17,818 bases of DNA from Vicinamibacteria bacterium (GCA_016650185.1 JAENWE010000103.1:1-17818), one strand, 5' to 3'. Shown: positions 8,018 through 14,972, counted from the stretch's first letter. The notes: generated by a model not told the origin, from the letters alone. A program made the numbers and translations.

Positions 8018-9348
8018 CGCGTGCTCCGAACCAGGGCTTCGGGATCTGTGATGTATAGCTTTGCCGTGTTCAGGATGCGCTGCGGCACCGCGGTCACCTG
8101 GCGGACAGCCACGCCCGGCCAGTCGAGTTGCTGCCGATCCATGAGTTTCAAACCAAACTGCACCATGAGAGAGACATTCCACCAGATTGCGAGAACGACG
8201 ACCAGTTTCTGGATTCGGGGAGTGAAGGCCATCAGGCCAAACGCGAATCCGATGATGAAGAGCACGGTGGAGTCCACGAACCGACGGGAGCCGAAAGCAC
8301 CCGCCTGATGCCAGGAAAGGACCGAGCCGTTGATGAAGATCTGAGCGAGAAGGGCCACGGTCGCGAAGATGCCGGGCGCGCCCAGCTGGAAGACAGCGCG
8401 TAGCAGGCCGAAGAAGGAAACGATCAACAGAGGCGTCCACAAAAGCAGACCGTGGCCGGGGCTCATCAGCACATCGAAGAAGTGGGGCGAGCCGAAGTCC
8501 ATTTTCCTCTGAACCAGTTGGGTCGGGCCGTACGTCCCGTTGAGGGCGTGGTAAGAGAGCAACTGAGGCACGAAGACGAGGCTGGCCGCGCCCAGAACAG
8601 AGATTCCGCGTTCGAGCGTTCGCTTGACGTCACCTTTGATCAGGCGAAATCCAAGGTCGAGACCGGGCGCGATCAGAAACAACGCTCCCTGTTCGCGGAT
8701 GAGCATGGCCAGGCCAGCGGCGAGACCCGTCAGAACCCAGTCGAACACTCCATCCTTTTCCCGGGCCCGCAGCCATAGGAAGAAAAGAAGGGACACCGCG
8801 AAGATCGAAGGAGCGTGGGCGAAGGCCGGGGCCACGGTCATGTAATAGAGGGCGGGAGTTCCGAACCAGATGGCCAGCACAGAGATCACCGCCAGACCCT
8901 CGGTAACCCCGAGATAGCGCTTCAACGTGCGGAACGCGATCAGGAAACCGAGGATGGCGAGGATCGCCGAACCATAGGCCACGGCGCCGGTGTAGGCCGC
9001 CGAAAAGCCATCGGCGGGCCCGCGCAGAACGCCACTCGCGACCAGAGCGTGAGCGGTGAGATAGAAAGGCGCCCAGGTCACGGCCGAACCAATGGGGGCG
9101 AAATTGATGGGCCGGTTCGTCTGCGGTTCTCGCCGATCCAGGAACGTCTCCTTGAAGGTCTGAAGCCCTTGAGGATTCGCCTTGTAGAAGTGTTCGTATT
9201 CGTTTTTGAAGTCGAGATCGCGATCGAACACCGCGGAACGCAAATGTGAGAAGTACTCGATCTCATCGGCGCCCCGTATCTTCGTGGAGACAAGGGCGAG
9301 GGTGAGGGCGCTCGCGACCAGGAACGTGAGCAGGGCTCCCCGACTCAC
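8014..9348 (-). CDS. Polytopic GT-C-like membrane glycosyltransferase, GTG start
   Basis: A 444-residue protein with a first transmembrane helix at about residues 4-22, immediately followed by a DE pair (Asp28-Glu29 in RGADEIEYFSHL). This is the arrangement of the first extracytoplasmic loop of GT-C enzymes (GT39/ArnT-like), which use polyprenyl-phosphate sugars. Roughly nine or ten more hydrophobic segments follow, among them AYGSAILAILGFLIAF, SIFAVSLLFFLWL, GLLLWTPLLIVSFFGLL and STVLFIIGFAFGLMAF. The GTG (9348-9346) overlaps the TGA of the upstream gene (GTGA) and has GGGAG 7 nt before it; an earlier start would add residues unlike a signal anchor. The likely job is periplasmic-side addition of a sugar to a lipid-linked glycan. 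A member of a general membrane-protein family without transferase activity cannot be excluded. Confidence 0.82.
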   Translation of the reverse strand: MSRGALLTFLVASALTLALVSTKIRGADEIEYFSHLRSAVFDRDLDFKNEYEHFYKANPQGLQTFKETFLDRREPQTNRPINFAPIGSAVTWAPFYLTAHALVASGVLRGPADGFSAAYTGAVAYGSAILAILGFLIAFRTLKRYLGVTEGLAVISVLAIWFGTPALYYMTVAPAFAHAPSIFAVSLLFFLWLRAREKDGVFDWVLTGLAAGLAMLIREQGALFLIAPGLDLGFRLIKGDVKRTLERGISVLGAASLVFVPQLLSYHALNGTYGPTQLVQRKMDFGSPHFFDVLMSPGHGLLLWTPLLIVSFFGLLRAVFQLGAPGIFATVALLAQIFINGSVLSWHQAGAFGSRRFVDSTVLFIIGFAFGLMAFTPRIQKLVVVLAIWWNVSLMVQFGLKLMDRQQLDWPGVAVRQVTAVPQRILNTAKLYITDPEALVRSTR

Positions 9349-10532
9349 GCCGCCGCTCCCAGGAATTCCTCGATCCGCTCCGCCCGTCGAGCCCACGAGT
9401 AGTGCGAGGCCTTTTCGAAGGCGGCCCGGGCCAGGGTTGTCTGCAGCGCTCGATCGGAGAGAACGCGCTCCAGCGCCTCGACCCAGGCCTCGACATTTCC
9501 CGGCGCGACCAGAATCCCGGTGCGGTTGTCCTCGACGATCTCTCTCGACGCGCCGGTATCGGAGATGAGCAATGGACGCCCGGCGGCCATGGCCTCGAAG
9601 GCTTTGATGGGCGAGGTGTGTTCCGAAGTCATGGCGCTCTTGAGAAACGGCGCCACCACCACGGTGGCGCGGGCAAGCTGGGCCGCGACATCTTTTTGAG
9701 GCAGTGAGCCGAGGAAATGGATCCGATCGCCGAGGTCCAGGCTTCGGGCCAGGTTCTGAATCCGATCGAAATCGCTCTCGCCCTGGAGGCCGCCCACGAT
9801 CACCAGTTCGCCGCGGGTCAGTCGGGCGAAGGCCTGAACCAGAACATCGACGCCCTTCCAGGGATAAAGCTGGCCCGCATAGACCACCCGCTGGTCTTCA
9901 GATGGAGGGGTGAACGCTCGATCCTTCGGGATGTCGCAGCCGTTCGGAACCACGGCCGTGCGGGGCCGCGCGCCGAAGAGGCGCTCGAACGTGGCCAGAA
10001 TGCCCTGGGTGGTCGCCATGAAGCCGCGGGCGCCCGCCCACACCCGACGCTCGCGATCCTCGATCCGGCGTCGCTTGGTTGCGCTCGGGCCCGCTTTGAG
10101 GTCATAGAGCTGCTGACGCTCGTCGTACATGATGGCCTCGACCGCATGGGCTTCGTAGGTGAGACGGTCGCAGCCGAGGCGAAGGAGAAGATCGGCGAGC
10201 TGAAGGTCACGGGTCACCACGAAACCGCCCATGCGCGAGACTCGCCGGGCCTGGAGGAAGGCCTGGGTCAAATAGCGCAGGCGGGGGACGAGGGAGGAGT
10301 TGGGCGCGTGTCCGACCTTGAGCCGGTCCACCTGAAGGCGTGGGGTGGGTTCGACCCCGAAACCGGCGAGAATCTCGGCGGTGGACCGCGGATCGGAGTG
10401 ACGGACGACCAGCCGGACCTCCCGGCCACGCGCGGCCAGAGCCTGCGCCGTTTTCACCACCTGGATGCCATTGGCGCGCGGGGACGGAAATCGGATGTCC
10501 GCGAACAGGACGATCTCGGGTCTTATGGTCAC
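9345..10532 (-). CDS. GT4-type glycosyltransferase, GTG start
   Basis: A 395-residue GT-B enzyme. It opens TIRPEIVLFADIRFPSPRAN with NGIQVVKTAQALAARG, a variant acceptor loop in which PRANGIQ replaces the glycine-rich turn. C-terminal motifs: VVPNGCDIPKD, VVYAGQLYPWKGVDVL, VIVGGLQGE, HFLGSLPQKDV and HTSPIKAFEAMAAGRPLLI (SPIK form instead of a strict E-x7-E), then DNRTGILVAPGN. The GTG at 10532 shares GTGA with the methyltransferase stop and has GGAG 5 nt upstream. Readings further upstream overlap that gene and are not protein-like. It acts on a cytoplasmic lipid-linked intermediate; sugar unknown. Confidence 0.9.
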   Translation of the reverse strand: MTIRPEIVLFADIRFPSPRANGIQVVKTAQALAARGREVRLVVRHSDPRSTAEILAGFGVEPTPRLQVDRLKVGHAPNSSLVPRLRYLTQAFLQARRVSRMGGFVVTRDLQLADLLLRLGCDRLTYEAHAVEAIMYDERQQLYDLKAGPSATKRRRIEDRERRVWAGARGFMATTQGILATFERLFGARPRTAVVPNGCDIPKDRAFTPPSEDQRVVYAGQLYPWKGVDVLVQAFARLTRGELVIVGGLQGESDFDRIQNLARSLDLGDRIHFLGSLPQKDVAAQLARATVVVAPFLKSAMTSEHTSPIKAFEAMAAGRPLLISDTGASREIVEDNRTGILVAPGNVEAWVEALERVLSDRALQTTLARAAFEKASHYSWARRAERIEEFLGAAA

Positions 10533-11368
10533 GGCTTCTCCAGCACGTATTCGATCTGGGAGACCATCACGTCGCCCACCACCGGAATAGCGAGAAAGGC
10601 GCCGCGCAGGAACTCCGGGATCGCCCGGCTGAAGAAGCCGGTCACGTAGCGCTGTTCCGAGATCAACTTGAAAGGAGAGCAAGCGACCCAGGAGGCGATG
10701 CCCCGCAGCGTCACCTCCGTGAGCAGGTCATCTTCCTTTTCCTGACCAGACTCAGCGAGTTTCACGAAGGTATTGGCGCTCGACTGCTCCTTGAGCGCCC
10801 AGGGCGCCCGGGCGGCGAGAAAGACGAAGACGCGAAAGGCCAGCTTCCGTCCGAGGAGAAGGTGGATCGGAACCGGAACCCGGAGTCGAGGCAGATGGAC
10901 GCCGGCGAGCGACCGGGTCGGCGCGGTGGAGAGATAGAACCGCCCGCCGGGCTTTAAAACTCGGGCGCATTCGGTGATGTAGGTATTGGCCGAGGGAAGA
11001 TGTTCGATCACCGAGTGCGACAAGACCACGTCGAATGACTCGTCGAAATAGGGAAGTTTCAAACCGTCACCCTGGGTGAAAGCCACGTTCCGTATGCCTT
11101 TTTCGCGGGCCAGCCGGGTGCCAGAGTCCGAGAACCTTGGCGAGAGATCGAGCCCGACCGCAAAAGACACCTCCTCCGCGATCGACAGCGCGGTCCCGCC
11201 GCTTCCGCAACCTGCATCGAGCACCCGACCCCGGAGCTTCACGCCCGACCGCTCGATCGAGAGAATCACCTTGGCGCTGCGGATGTACTCGAACATGGCG
11301 TAGTGGTATTCGCTGCGGAAGCGAATCTCGCCCGCCGCCCGGATGGCGTCGTTGTCGATGTCTCTCAT
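10529..11368 (-). CDS. Class I SAM-dependent methyltransferase
   Basis: A 279-residue methyltransferase. The N-terminal ~45 residues are helical (SEYHYAMFEYIRSAKVIL). Motif I is DAGCGSG at residues 51-57, then VGLDLSPRFSDSG, then GDGLKLPYFDESFDVVLSHS, then EHLPSANTYITECARVLKPG, the standard Methyltransf_11-type order. The C-terminal third (residues ~155-279) is larger than a minimal domain and includes hydrophobic stretches such as LLLGRKLAFRVFVFLAA and LRGAFLAIPVVGDVMV, which may form a substrate lid or peripheral membrane contact. The ATG at 11368 overlaps the stop of the upstream GT4 gene (ATGA); the ribosome site is weak, which suits coupling. It probably methylates a sugar in the glycan or its lipid-linked precursor. 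Confidence 0.9.
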   Translation of the reverse strand: MRDIDNDAIRAAGEIRFRSEYHYAMFEYIRSAKVILSIERSGVKLRGRVLDAGCGSGGTALSIAEEVSFAVGLDLSPRFSDSGTRLAREKGIRNVAFTQGDGLKLPYFDESFDVVLSHSVIEHLPSANTYITECARVLKPGGRFYLSTAPTRSLAGVHLPRLRVPVPIHLLLGRKLAFRVFVFLAARAPWALKEQSSANTFVKLAESGQEKEDDLLTEVTLRGIASWVACSPFKLISEQRYVTGFFSRAIPEFLRGAFLAIPVVGDVMVSQIEYVLEKP

Positions 11369-12471
11369 GGAAGGGCTTTTTCGTAGATCTCGCAGTAGCG
11401 ATCGACGAGCCCACGAAGAGAGAAACGCTCATCAATGACCCGGGAAGTTCTTTCGCTGATCCGGCGATTTTCTCGCAACGCGGCGGCGATGCCATCGGCG
11501 AGGGCCTGGGGATTCTCCCGCGGGACGATGAGGAGATCGTCGGGGAACAGGGCGCCCAGCTCCAGACCGCCCGGATTGTCGGTTGAGACCACCCGCGTGC
11601 CGCAGGCCAGGGCTTCGAGGACCACGGTCGGGGTGGCTTCGAGTCGCGAGGACAAAACGAACAGATCCGCGGCCGCGTGCAATTTCGCGACGTCCTGATT
11701 GGGGACGAGGCCGAGGAATCGCACCCGACTCGAAATCCCCAGCTCTTTCGCCAGCGACTCGAGACCCGCACGCTCGTCGCCCGACCCCGCGATGACGAGC
11801 CTCAGTTTCGCCGGGGTTGGATCCAGAAGGGCGAACGCTCGCAGCAGCGTCGCATGATCCGCGAGAGGGTGAAGACGCTTGACGTTGAAGAGCAGTAATT
11901 CGCCGGAACTGAGCAAAGGAGCGCGTACGGCGTTTCGTTCCGCGATCGCGAGCGGTGAGAAGAGCAGATCCACGGCGGGATACACGACCGAGGCTTCGCG
12001 GATCGGCACGTCCAGCTCGCGGGCCCGGGCCAGAAGCCCGGCGCTGTAGAACGTGGTATGCCGGGCGTTCTGATTAAGGGTTCGAAAGGCGTGGTTCCGG
12101 CCATCGTGGTGCCAGATCTCCGTGCCGTAATGGGTGAGCACGTAGGGCTTGCCGAGCCTGACCGCCGCCCGGGCCGCCACCTGGTTCATCCACGTGTTCG
12201 AATGCACATGCGCGATGTCCGCTCGGTCGAGCAGGGGCCGGGCCTTTCGGCGGGTCTCCAGCGCTTCCAGCAGTTGAGGGACCCGCGTGACCCGGAAACG
12301 GGTTCGACGATTGATGTAGGCGGTGCGAGGGCGCTCCGGATCCGAGGTTTTGAAGGTAAGAAAGGACACCCCGTGCCCGCGCTTTTCGAGCTCCTGACCG
12401 AGCACGTGAGGCAAGAGGGCATTCGCCGCCTGATAGGGGGGGAGGTGCGGCGTCACCATGAGGATGTTCAA
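11365..12471 (-). CDS. GT4 glycosyltransferase, TTG start
   Basis: A 368-residue GT-B enzyme. It opens NILMVTPHLPPYQAANALL, where the acceptor loop is degenerate (few glycines), then HVHSNTWMNQ and VLTHYGTEIWHHDG. C-terminal motifs: LLLFNVKRLHPLADHATLL, LVIAGSGDERAGLE, VRFLGLVPNQDVAKL, then E-x7-E in LEATPTVVLEALACGTRVVS, followed by DNPGGLELG. The start is taken at TTG (12471-12469), 5 nt after the deacetylase stop. An ATG four codons later (12459) is possible but would cut into the first beta strand. The end overlaps the methyltransferase start (ATGA). It transfers one sugar in glycan assembly. Confidence 0.9.
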   Translation of the reverse strand: MNILMVTPHLPPYQAANALLPHVLGQELEKRGHGVSFLTFKTSDPERPRTAYINRRTRFRVTRVPQLLEALETRRKARPLLDRADIAHVHSNTWMNQVAARAAVRLGKPYVLTHYGTEIWHHDGRNHAFRTLNQNARHTTFYSAGLLARARELDVPIREASVVYPAVDLLFSPLAIAERNAVRAPLLSSGELLLFNVKRLHPLADHATLLRAFALLDPTPAKLRLVIAGSGDERAGLESLAKELGISSRVRFLGLVPNQDVAKLHAAADLFVLSSRLEATPTVVLEALACGTRVVSTDNPGGLELGALFPDDLLIVPRENPQALADGIAAALRENRRISERTSRVIDERFSLRGLVDRYCEIYEKALP

Positions 12472-12476
12472 GGGTG

Positions 12477-13466
12477 CTACGGACTTATCCTGGGCGGCGG
12501 GCCGACAGCTTTCTGGCGAATCGCCTCCGCGGCTTCGAGATACGTGACGCTTCGGGCGTCAAGCCGGCCCATGATGTGGGCGAGTACCGCCTCCAGCCTC
12601 TCAAAGAAGCGATCGACGTCGGCCGCGGTCTGGTTGTAGGGCGAGGCGCCCGGCGCCAGTTCGCTCGAGTGAAAGAGCATGTTCAGCGTCGGGACCCCGC
12701 GCGCCACCAGAGAGCTGGCCAGAGCCTTCGCGTCCTCCGCGCTCGAGTAGGACGGCCGGAGCCATACCGCCCGGAGGCCTAGCCGTTTCAGGTAGCCACG
12801 CCAGGGAATGGCGGGCAATGAGGTGAACCACCGCTCCAGGCCCTTGGGAAGCCAAGGTGTCGTGGCCGAGGAAACCGGGATCTCGAGGACACTGGACGTG
12901 CCGGGCGCTCGCACATTCTTGAGGCTCGGCCAATAGGGAGTTACCGGAGCCCCGGCGAAGGACGGCCCGCCCTTGCGTCTTTCGTTGAAAAGCGGATCCA
13001 CGCTCGTGTCGACCCTATAGCCGAGGGTCTCCAGGATCCTCAGCGACCGCGCATCGAAGCCGTGGCGGCCGGCCCGATAGCTCACGGGTCGGACGCCCAG
13101 AGACGACTCGATTGTCTCGGTGAGTTCGAGCAACTGGGCCTCGAGAAGAGCGTCCTCCAACTGACTTGGATATCGACCTACCAGATCTTCCTCCCGATAC
13201 GGGGGCGAACTCCAAGGATGCAGGTGAGCGCCTGCCTCGCAGCGTCCCGAGCCGACAAGATCGCGGAGGATCGACCTGGAAGGGTCCCGGGTGGCCATCT
13301 CGTGTGTGACGAGGTACGACGGCCGAACGCGGTAGCGATCGCACAAGGCCTGCAAACGGGGCAGCGCGCGCGCGTTCTCGACCGACAACCGCTTCCGGCC
13401 TTCCATGGACCATTGGTCGTCGGCTTCGGTGTCGACACCGACCATGAAGAGAGGCTTGTCGCTCAT
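12477..13466 (-). CDS. WalW/NodB-like polysaccharide deacetylase
   Basis: A 329-residue protein of the carbohydrate esterase 4 / polysaccharide deacetylase superfamily, closest by eye to the WalW-type subgroup. Visible motifs: VGVDTEADDQW (Asp12, Glu14, Asp16-17; base and metal region), EAGAHLHPW with the metal-binding His81-x-His83, SYRAGRHGFD (residues 129-138, motif 3) and a late MLFHSSEL histidine motif. No signal peptide is present, so it should act in the cytoplasm, for example on a sugar nucleotide or lipid-linked N-acetylated sugar. The ATG (13466-13464) shares ATGA with the acyltransferase stop. Being coupled to an acyltransferase gene suggests N-deacetylation followed by re-acylation, which is inference. 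Confidence 0.87.
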   Translation of the reverse strand: MSDKPLFMVGVDTEADDQWSMEGRKRLSVENARALPRLQALCDRYRVRPSYLVTHEMATRDPSRSILRDLVGSGRCEAGAHLHPWSSPPYREEDLVGRYPSQLEDALLEAQLLELTETIESSLGVRPVSYRAGRHGFDARSLRILETLGYRVDTSVDPLFNERRKGGPSFAGAPVTPYWPSLKNVRAPGTSSVLEIPVSSATTPWLPKGLERWFTSLPAIPWRGYLKRLGLRAVWLRPSYSSAEDAKALASSLVARGVPTLNMLFHSSELAPGASPYNQTAADVDRFFERLEAVLAHIMGRLDARSVTYLEAAEAIRQKAVGPPPRISP

Positions 13467-14530
13467 GCGCGGTCCAAGTCTCCATCGCCGATGAAAAGAT
13501 TCCAATTGGCCACGTCGCCCAATACCGGTTTCGGGCCCGAGGCGCCGTCGAAGGTTCCTCGGTAGGCGACGCAATACTGAACCGCCGTGGTTCCCGCCCG
13601 AAATCCGTGCCGCTTGAGGGCCAGCGCCAGCCGCGAATTGAGGCAGTAAACCTCGACGCGCACCAGCCCCTTTGTAGAAAAGTCTGCGCCCGCCGCGGCA
13701 AGAAGTGCATCCTGCGTGGCGAGATCTGTGGTGTCGCAAAAGATATCGACGATAACTCCGCGGCGGAAGCTGGTCTCACCCTCTTCCCGGATGACGGCGT
13801 AACCGGAAAGCCGGCCCGCTTTCCGGGCTTCAAGCACGCGATACTCGCGGAATGGACAGGCCAGGTACTTCCAGCGCAGGTACTTGGCGTCGCGGCGGAC
13901 GGAGGTGGCGTACGACGAGCGGGCCCGAAGCCAAAGGTCATCATATTCGTCGCTTAGGGTCTGGACCTGAAGGATCTCCACGTCCAGAGCCGCTCCGGGG
14001 CTTCGCGAAAAGATCTTCAGACCCACCCCGAGGAGAGGGCCCGCCATGGACCCGACCGCTTGCCCCCATTTCTTTCTAGCGACCGCGACCGGATCCAGAA
14101 TCTTCACAAAAGAGGGCACCGGGCCGACATCCGTAAATAGCTTCTTAAAAAGGGGATACGAGGAAGGCGTGAGGCCAAGAGCCAGAGCCACATCAACTCC
14201 GTCCGCCCACCGATTCGAGAGAGAAATACCGATCCCGCGACCCTGGGCGCTCTTCCGGACGAAATAGTCGTTTCCCGCCGACGCTCGGACCTCGTGGTCA
14301 CCCCACCACAGGGGAAACGGCATGGTGGCCATTTGGCCCAAAAGAGTGTCCCCTTCCCGGGCCATCCAGATTACCGGCCCGTCCTCCGGAGTGTTCGGAT
14401 TTTCAAAGTACTGCCAGTCGTACCGCCTACGACTTCGCTCAAGGTTCCCACCGCCGAAGACCTCGGCATACAGGGCAAAGAGTTCGGGATCGTGCTCGGG
14501 GCGTCGACGGACAATCTCAAGGCTGGTCAT
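13463..14530 (-). CDS. GNAT-superfamily acyltransferase of polysaccharide cluster
   Basis: A 355-residue protein and the first gene of the leftward operon. The N-terminal GNAT half has RRRYDWQYFENPN, then WMAREGDTLLGQMATMPFPL (strands beta2-3), then YFVRKSAQGRGIGISLSNRW with the acetyl-CoA pyrophosphate motif Q96-G-R-G-I-G101. The C-terminal half (about residues 200-330) includes DAKYLRWKYLACPFREYRVL and a second, degenerate GNAT-like fold, as in tandem-GNAT proteins of exopolysaccharide clusters. It likely transfers an acyl group to an amino sugar or to the glycan. The ATG at 14530 has no strong Shine-Dalgarno and follows a structured leader of about 213 nt from a sigma-54-type promoter. It ends in ATGA with the deacetylase gene. 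Confidence 0.85.
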   Translation of the reverse strand: MTSLEIVRRRPEHDPELFALYAEVFGGGNLERSRRRYDWQYFENPNTPEDGPVIWMAREGDTLLGQMATMPFPLWWGDHEVRASAGNDYFVRKSAQGRGIGISLSNRWADGVDVALALGLTPSSYPLFKKLFTDVGPVPSFVKILDPVAVARKKWGQAVGSMAGPLLGVGLKIFSRSPGAALDVEILQVQTLSDEYDDLWLRARSSYATSVRRDAKYLRWKYLACPFREYRVLEARKAGRLSGYAVIREEGETSFRRGVIVDIFCDTTDLATQDALLAAAGADFSTKGLVRVEVYCLNSRLALALKRHGFRAGTTAVQYCVAYRGTFDGASGPKPVLGDVANWNLFIGDGDLDRA

Positions 14531-14572
14531 TGCTGGTTGGGCGCTTCGCAGGGGAGAGTAGCCGAAGACCGG

Positions 14573-14608
14573 CCGACGCGGTTCGCGGGGTGATAATGCC
14601 TGCGTCGG
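14573..14608 (-). promoter_or_regulatory. Leader stem-loop II, proximal to first operon gene
   Basis: CCGACGC at 14573-14579 pairs perfectly with GCGTCGG at 14602-14608. One G-U and one G-C pair extend the stem inward, leaving an 18-nt loop. It lies 43 nt upstream of the acyltransferase start codon, inside the predicted leader transcript. There is no following U-run in either direction, so it is not a simple intrinsic terminator. GACGCAG (minus strand) in this stem is repeated in stem-loop I, which allows alternative pairings. The function is inferred only. Confidence 0.5.
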
Positions 14609-14622
14609 ACCAAATTGCTTTT

Positions 14623-14657
14623 GGGAGGGGGGCGCAGCACTTGCTGCGTCCCCTCCC
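14623..14657 (-). promoter_or_regulatory. Leader stem-loop I, long GC-rich hairpin
   Basis: Arms at 14623-14638 and 14643-14657 form about 15 base pairs with one bulged G and one G-T pair around a 4-nt loop (ACTT on the plus strand). Transcribed leftward, this hairpin would sit about 87-121 nt into the leader RNA. It is followed by AAAAGC rather than a U-run, so intrinsic termination is unlikely; on the plus strand it is also not followed by T residues. It may stabilise the leader or act as a protein- or translation-controlled switch. Confidence 0.55.
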
Positions 14658-14707
14658 GAAGCTTCCTCTTGGAGGAGGTTCCCGACTTTACGGGAGCAGA
14701 GTTTGGT

Positions 14708-14727
14708 TTGGAGGGTTATTGGAGGGT
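14708..14727. repeat. Tandem 9-nt direct repeat with 11-nt period in leader
   Basis: TTGGAGGGT occurs at 14708-14716 and again at 14719-14727, so the copies start 11 nt apart, about one helical turn. The repeats lie just downstream of the predicted sigma-54 start (about +17 to +36). They could be a DNA-binding site on one face of the helix. Alternatively, in the RNA the ACCCUCCAA copies could pair with the GGGAGGGG arm of stem-loop I. Two short copies in G-rich DNA may also be chance. Confidence 0.4.
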
Positions 14728-14753
14728 AGTTACTTCTTCTGCCCTATTAGACG

Positions 14754-14769
14754 AGCAACAGGCGTGCCA
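14754..14769 (-). promoter_or_regulatory. Sigma-54 (RpoN) -24/-12 promoter of the polysaccharide operon
   Basis: The minus strand reads TGGCACG, four bases, then TTGCT, matching every specified position of the known sigma-54 consensus TGGCACG-N4-TTGCW. Exactly ten bases separate the invariant GG and GC. Transcription would start near 14743 and run into the acyltransferase gene after a leader of about 213 nt. This class of promoter needs an ATP-driven enhancer-binding protein, so the operon is probably off until such an activator is engaged. No competing good sigma-70 promoter with both boxes is seen on this strand; a TCTAAT at -7 to -2 lacks a -35 and overlaps the start region. Confidence 0.75.
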
Positions 14770-14783
14770 TGGTTGTAATGATT

Positions 14784-14815
14784 CTCACGAAATTCATTTT
14801 AGTGAGGTTCCTCAC
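14784..14815. promoter_or_regulatory. Candidate activator/operator site: inverted repeat plus extra half-site
   Basis: GTGAGG-TT-CCTCAC at 14802-14815 is a perfect 6-bp inverted repeat with a 2-bp spacer. A further CTCAC half-site lies at 14784-14788, in AT-rich DNA. These sit at about -59 to -72 and -41 to -45 relative to the predicted sigma-54 start. That is close for a classical enhancer (usually further than -80) but possible for an activator, IHF-like bending partner or repressor. A TAAAAT hexamer (minus strand 14801-14796) abuts the repeat and could be the -10 box of a second promoter, without a recognisable -35. Confidence 0.4.
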
Positions 14816-14930
14816 AGGATTTCGCCGGCGTGACGCGTCTTAGGTGTTGAAGCTCTTGAAGAAAGAAACGAAAAGCAGTGTGTTTCGCTCGGCTGCCAAG
14901 GTCGGAGGTCGTGGAAAGTCGGACACGGGG

Positions 14931-14961
14931 TTGTGATCTGACTTGTGTTCTCTTGTACACT
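14931..14961 (+). promoter_or_regulatory. Weak candidate sigma-70-type promoter for the TPR gene
   Basis: TTGTGA (14931-14936) and TACACT (14956-14961) resemble -35 and -10 boxes, but the 19-nt spacing is long and both boxes are imperfect. It lies about 40 nt before the TPR start codon. No sigma-54-type match was found in this direction. This is the best candidate I can see, not a firm call. Confidence 0.25.
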
Positions 14962-14972
14962 CGTGCGCTTTG

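Noticed and set aside
9717..10649. A 310-codon plus-strand open frame
   Set aside because: It is antisense to the GT4 gene at 9345-10532, low in family features and without a ribosome site.
14623..14657. The long hairpin as an intrinsic terminator
   Set aside because: There is no T-run after it in either direction; on the operon strand AAAAGC follows.
14573..14727. A CRISPR array or mobile-element end suggested by nearby repeats
   Set aside because: There are only two short copies of one direct repeat, no regular spacers, no transposase or target-site duplication.
14531..14760. A JUMPstart/ops (GGCGGTAG) element in the operon leader
   Set aside because: The motif is not present in the leader on the operon strand.
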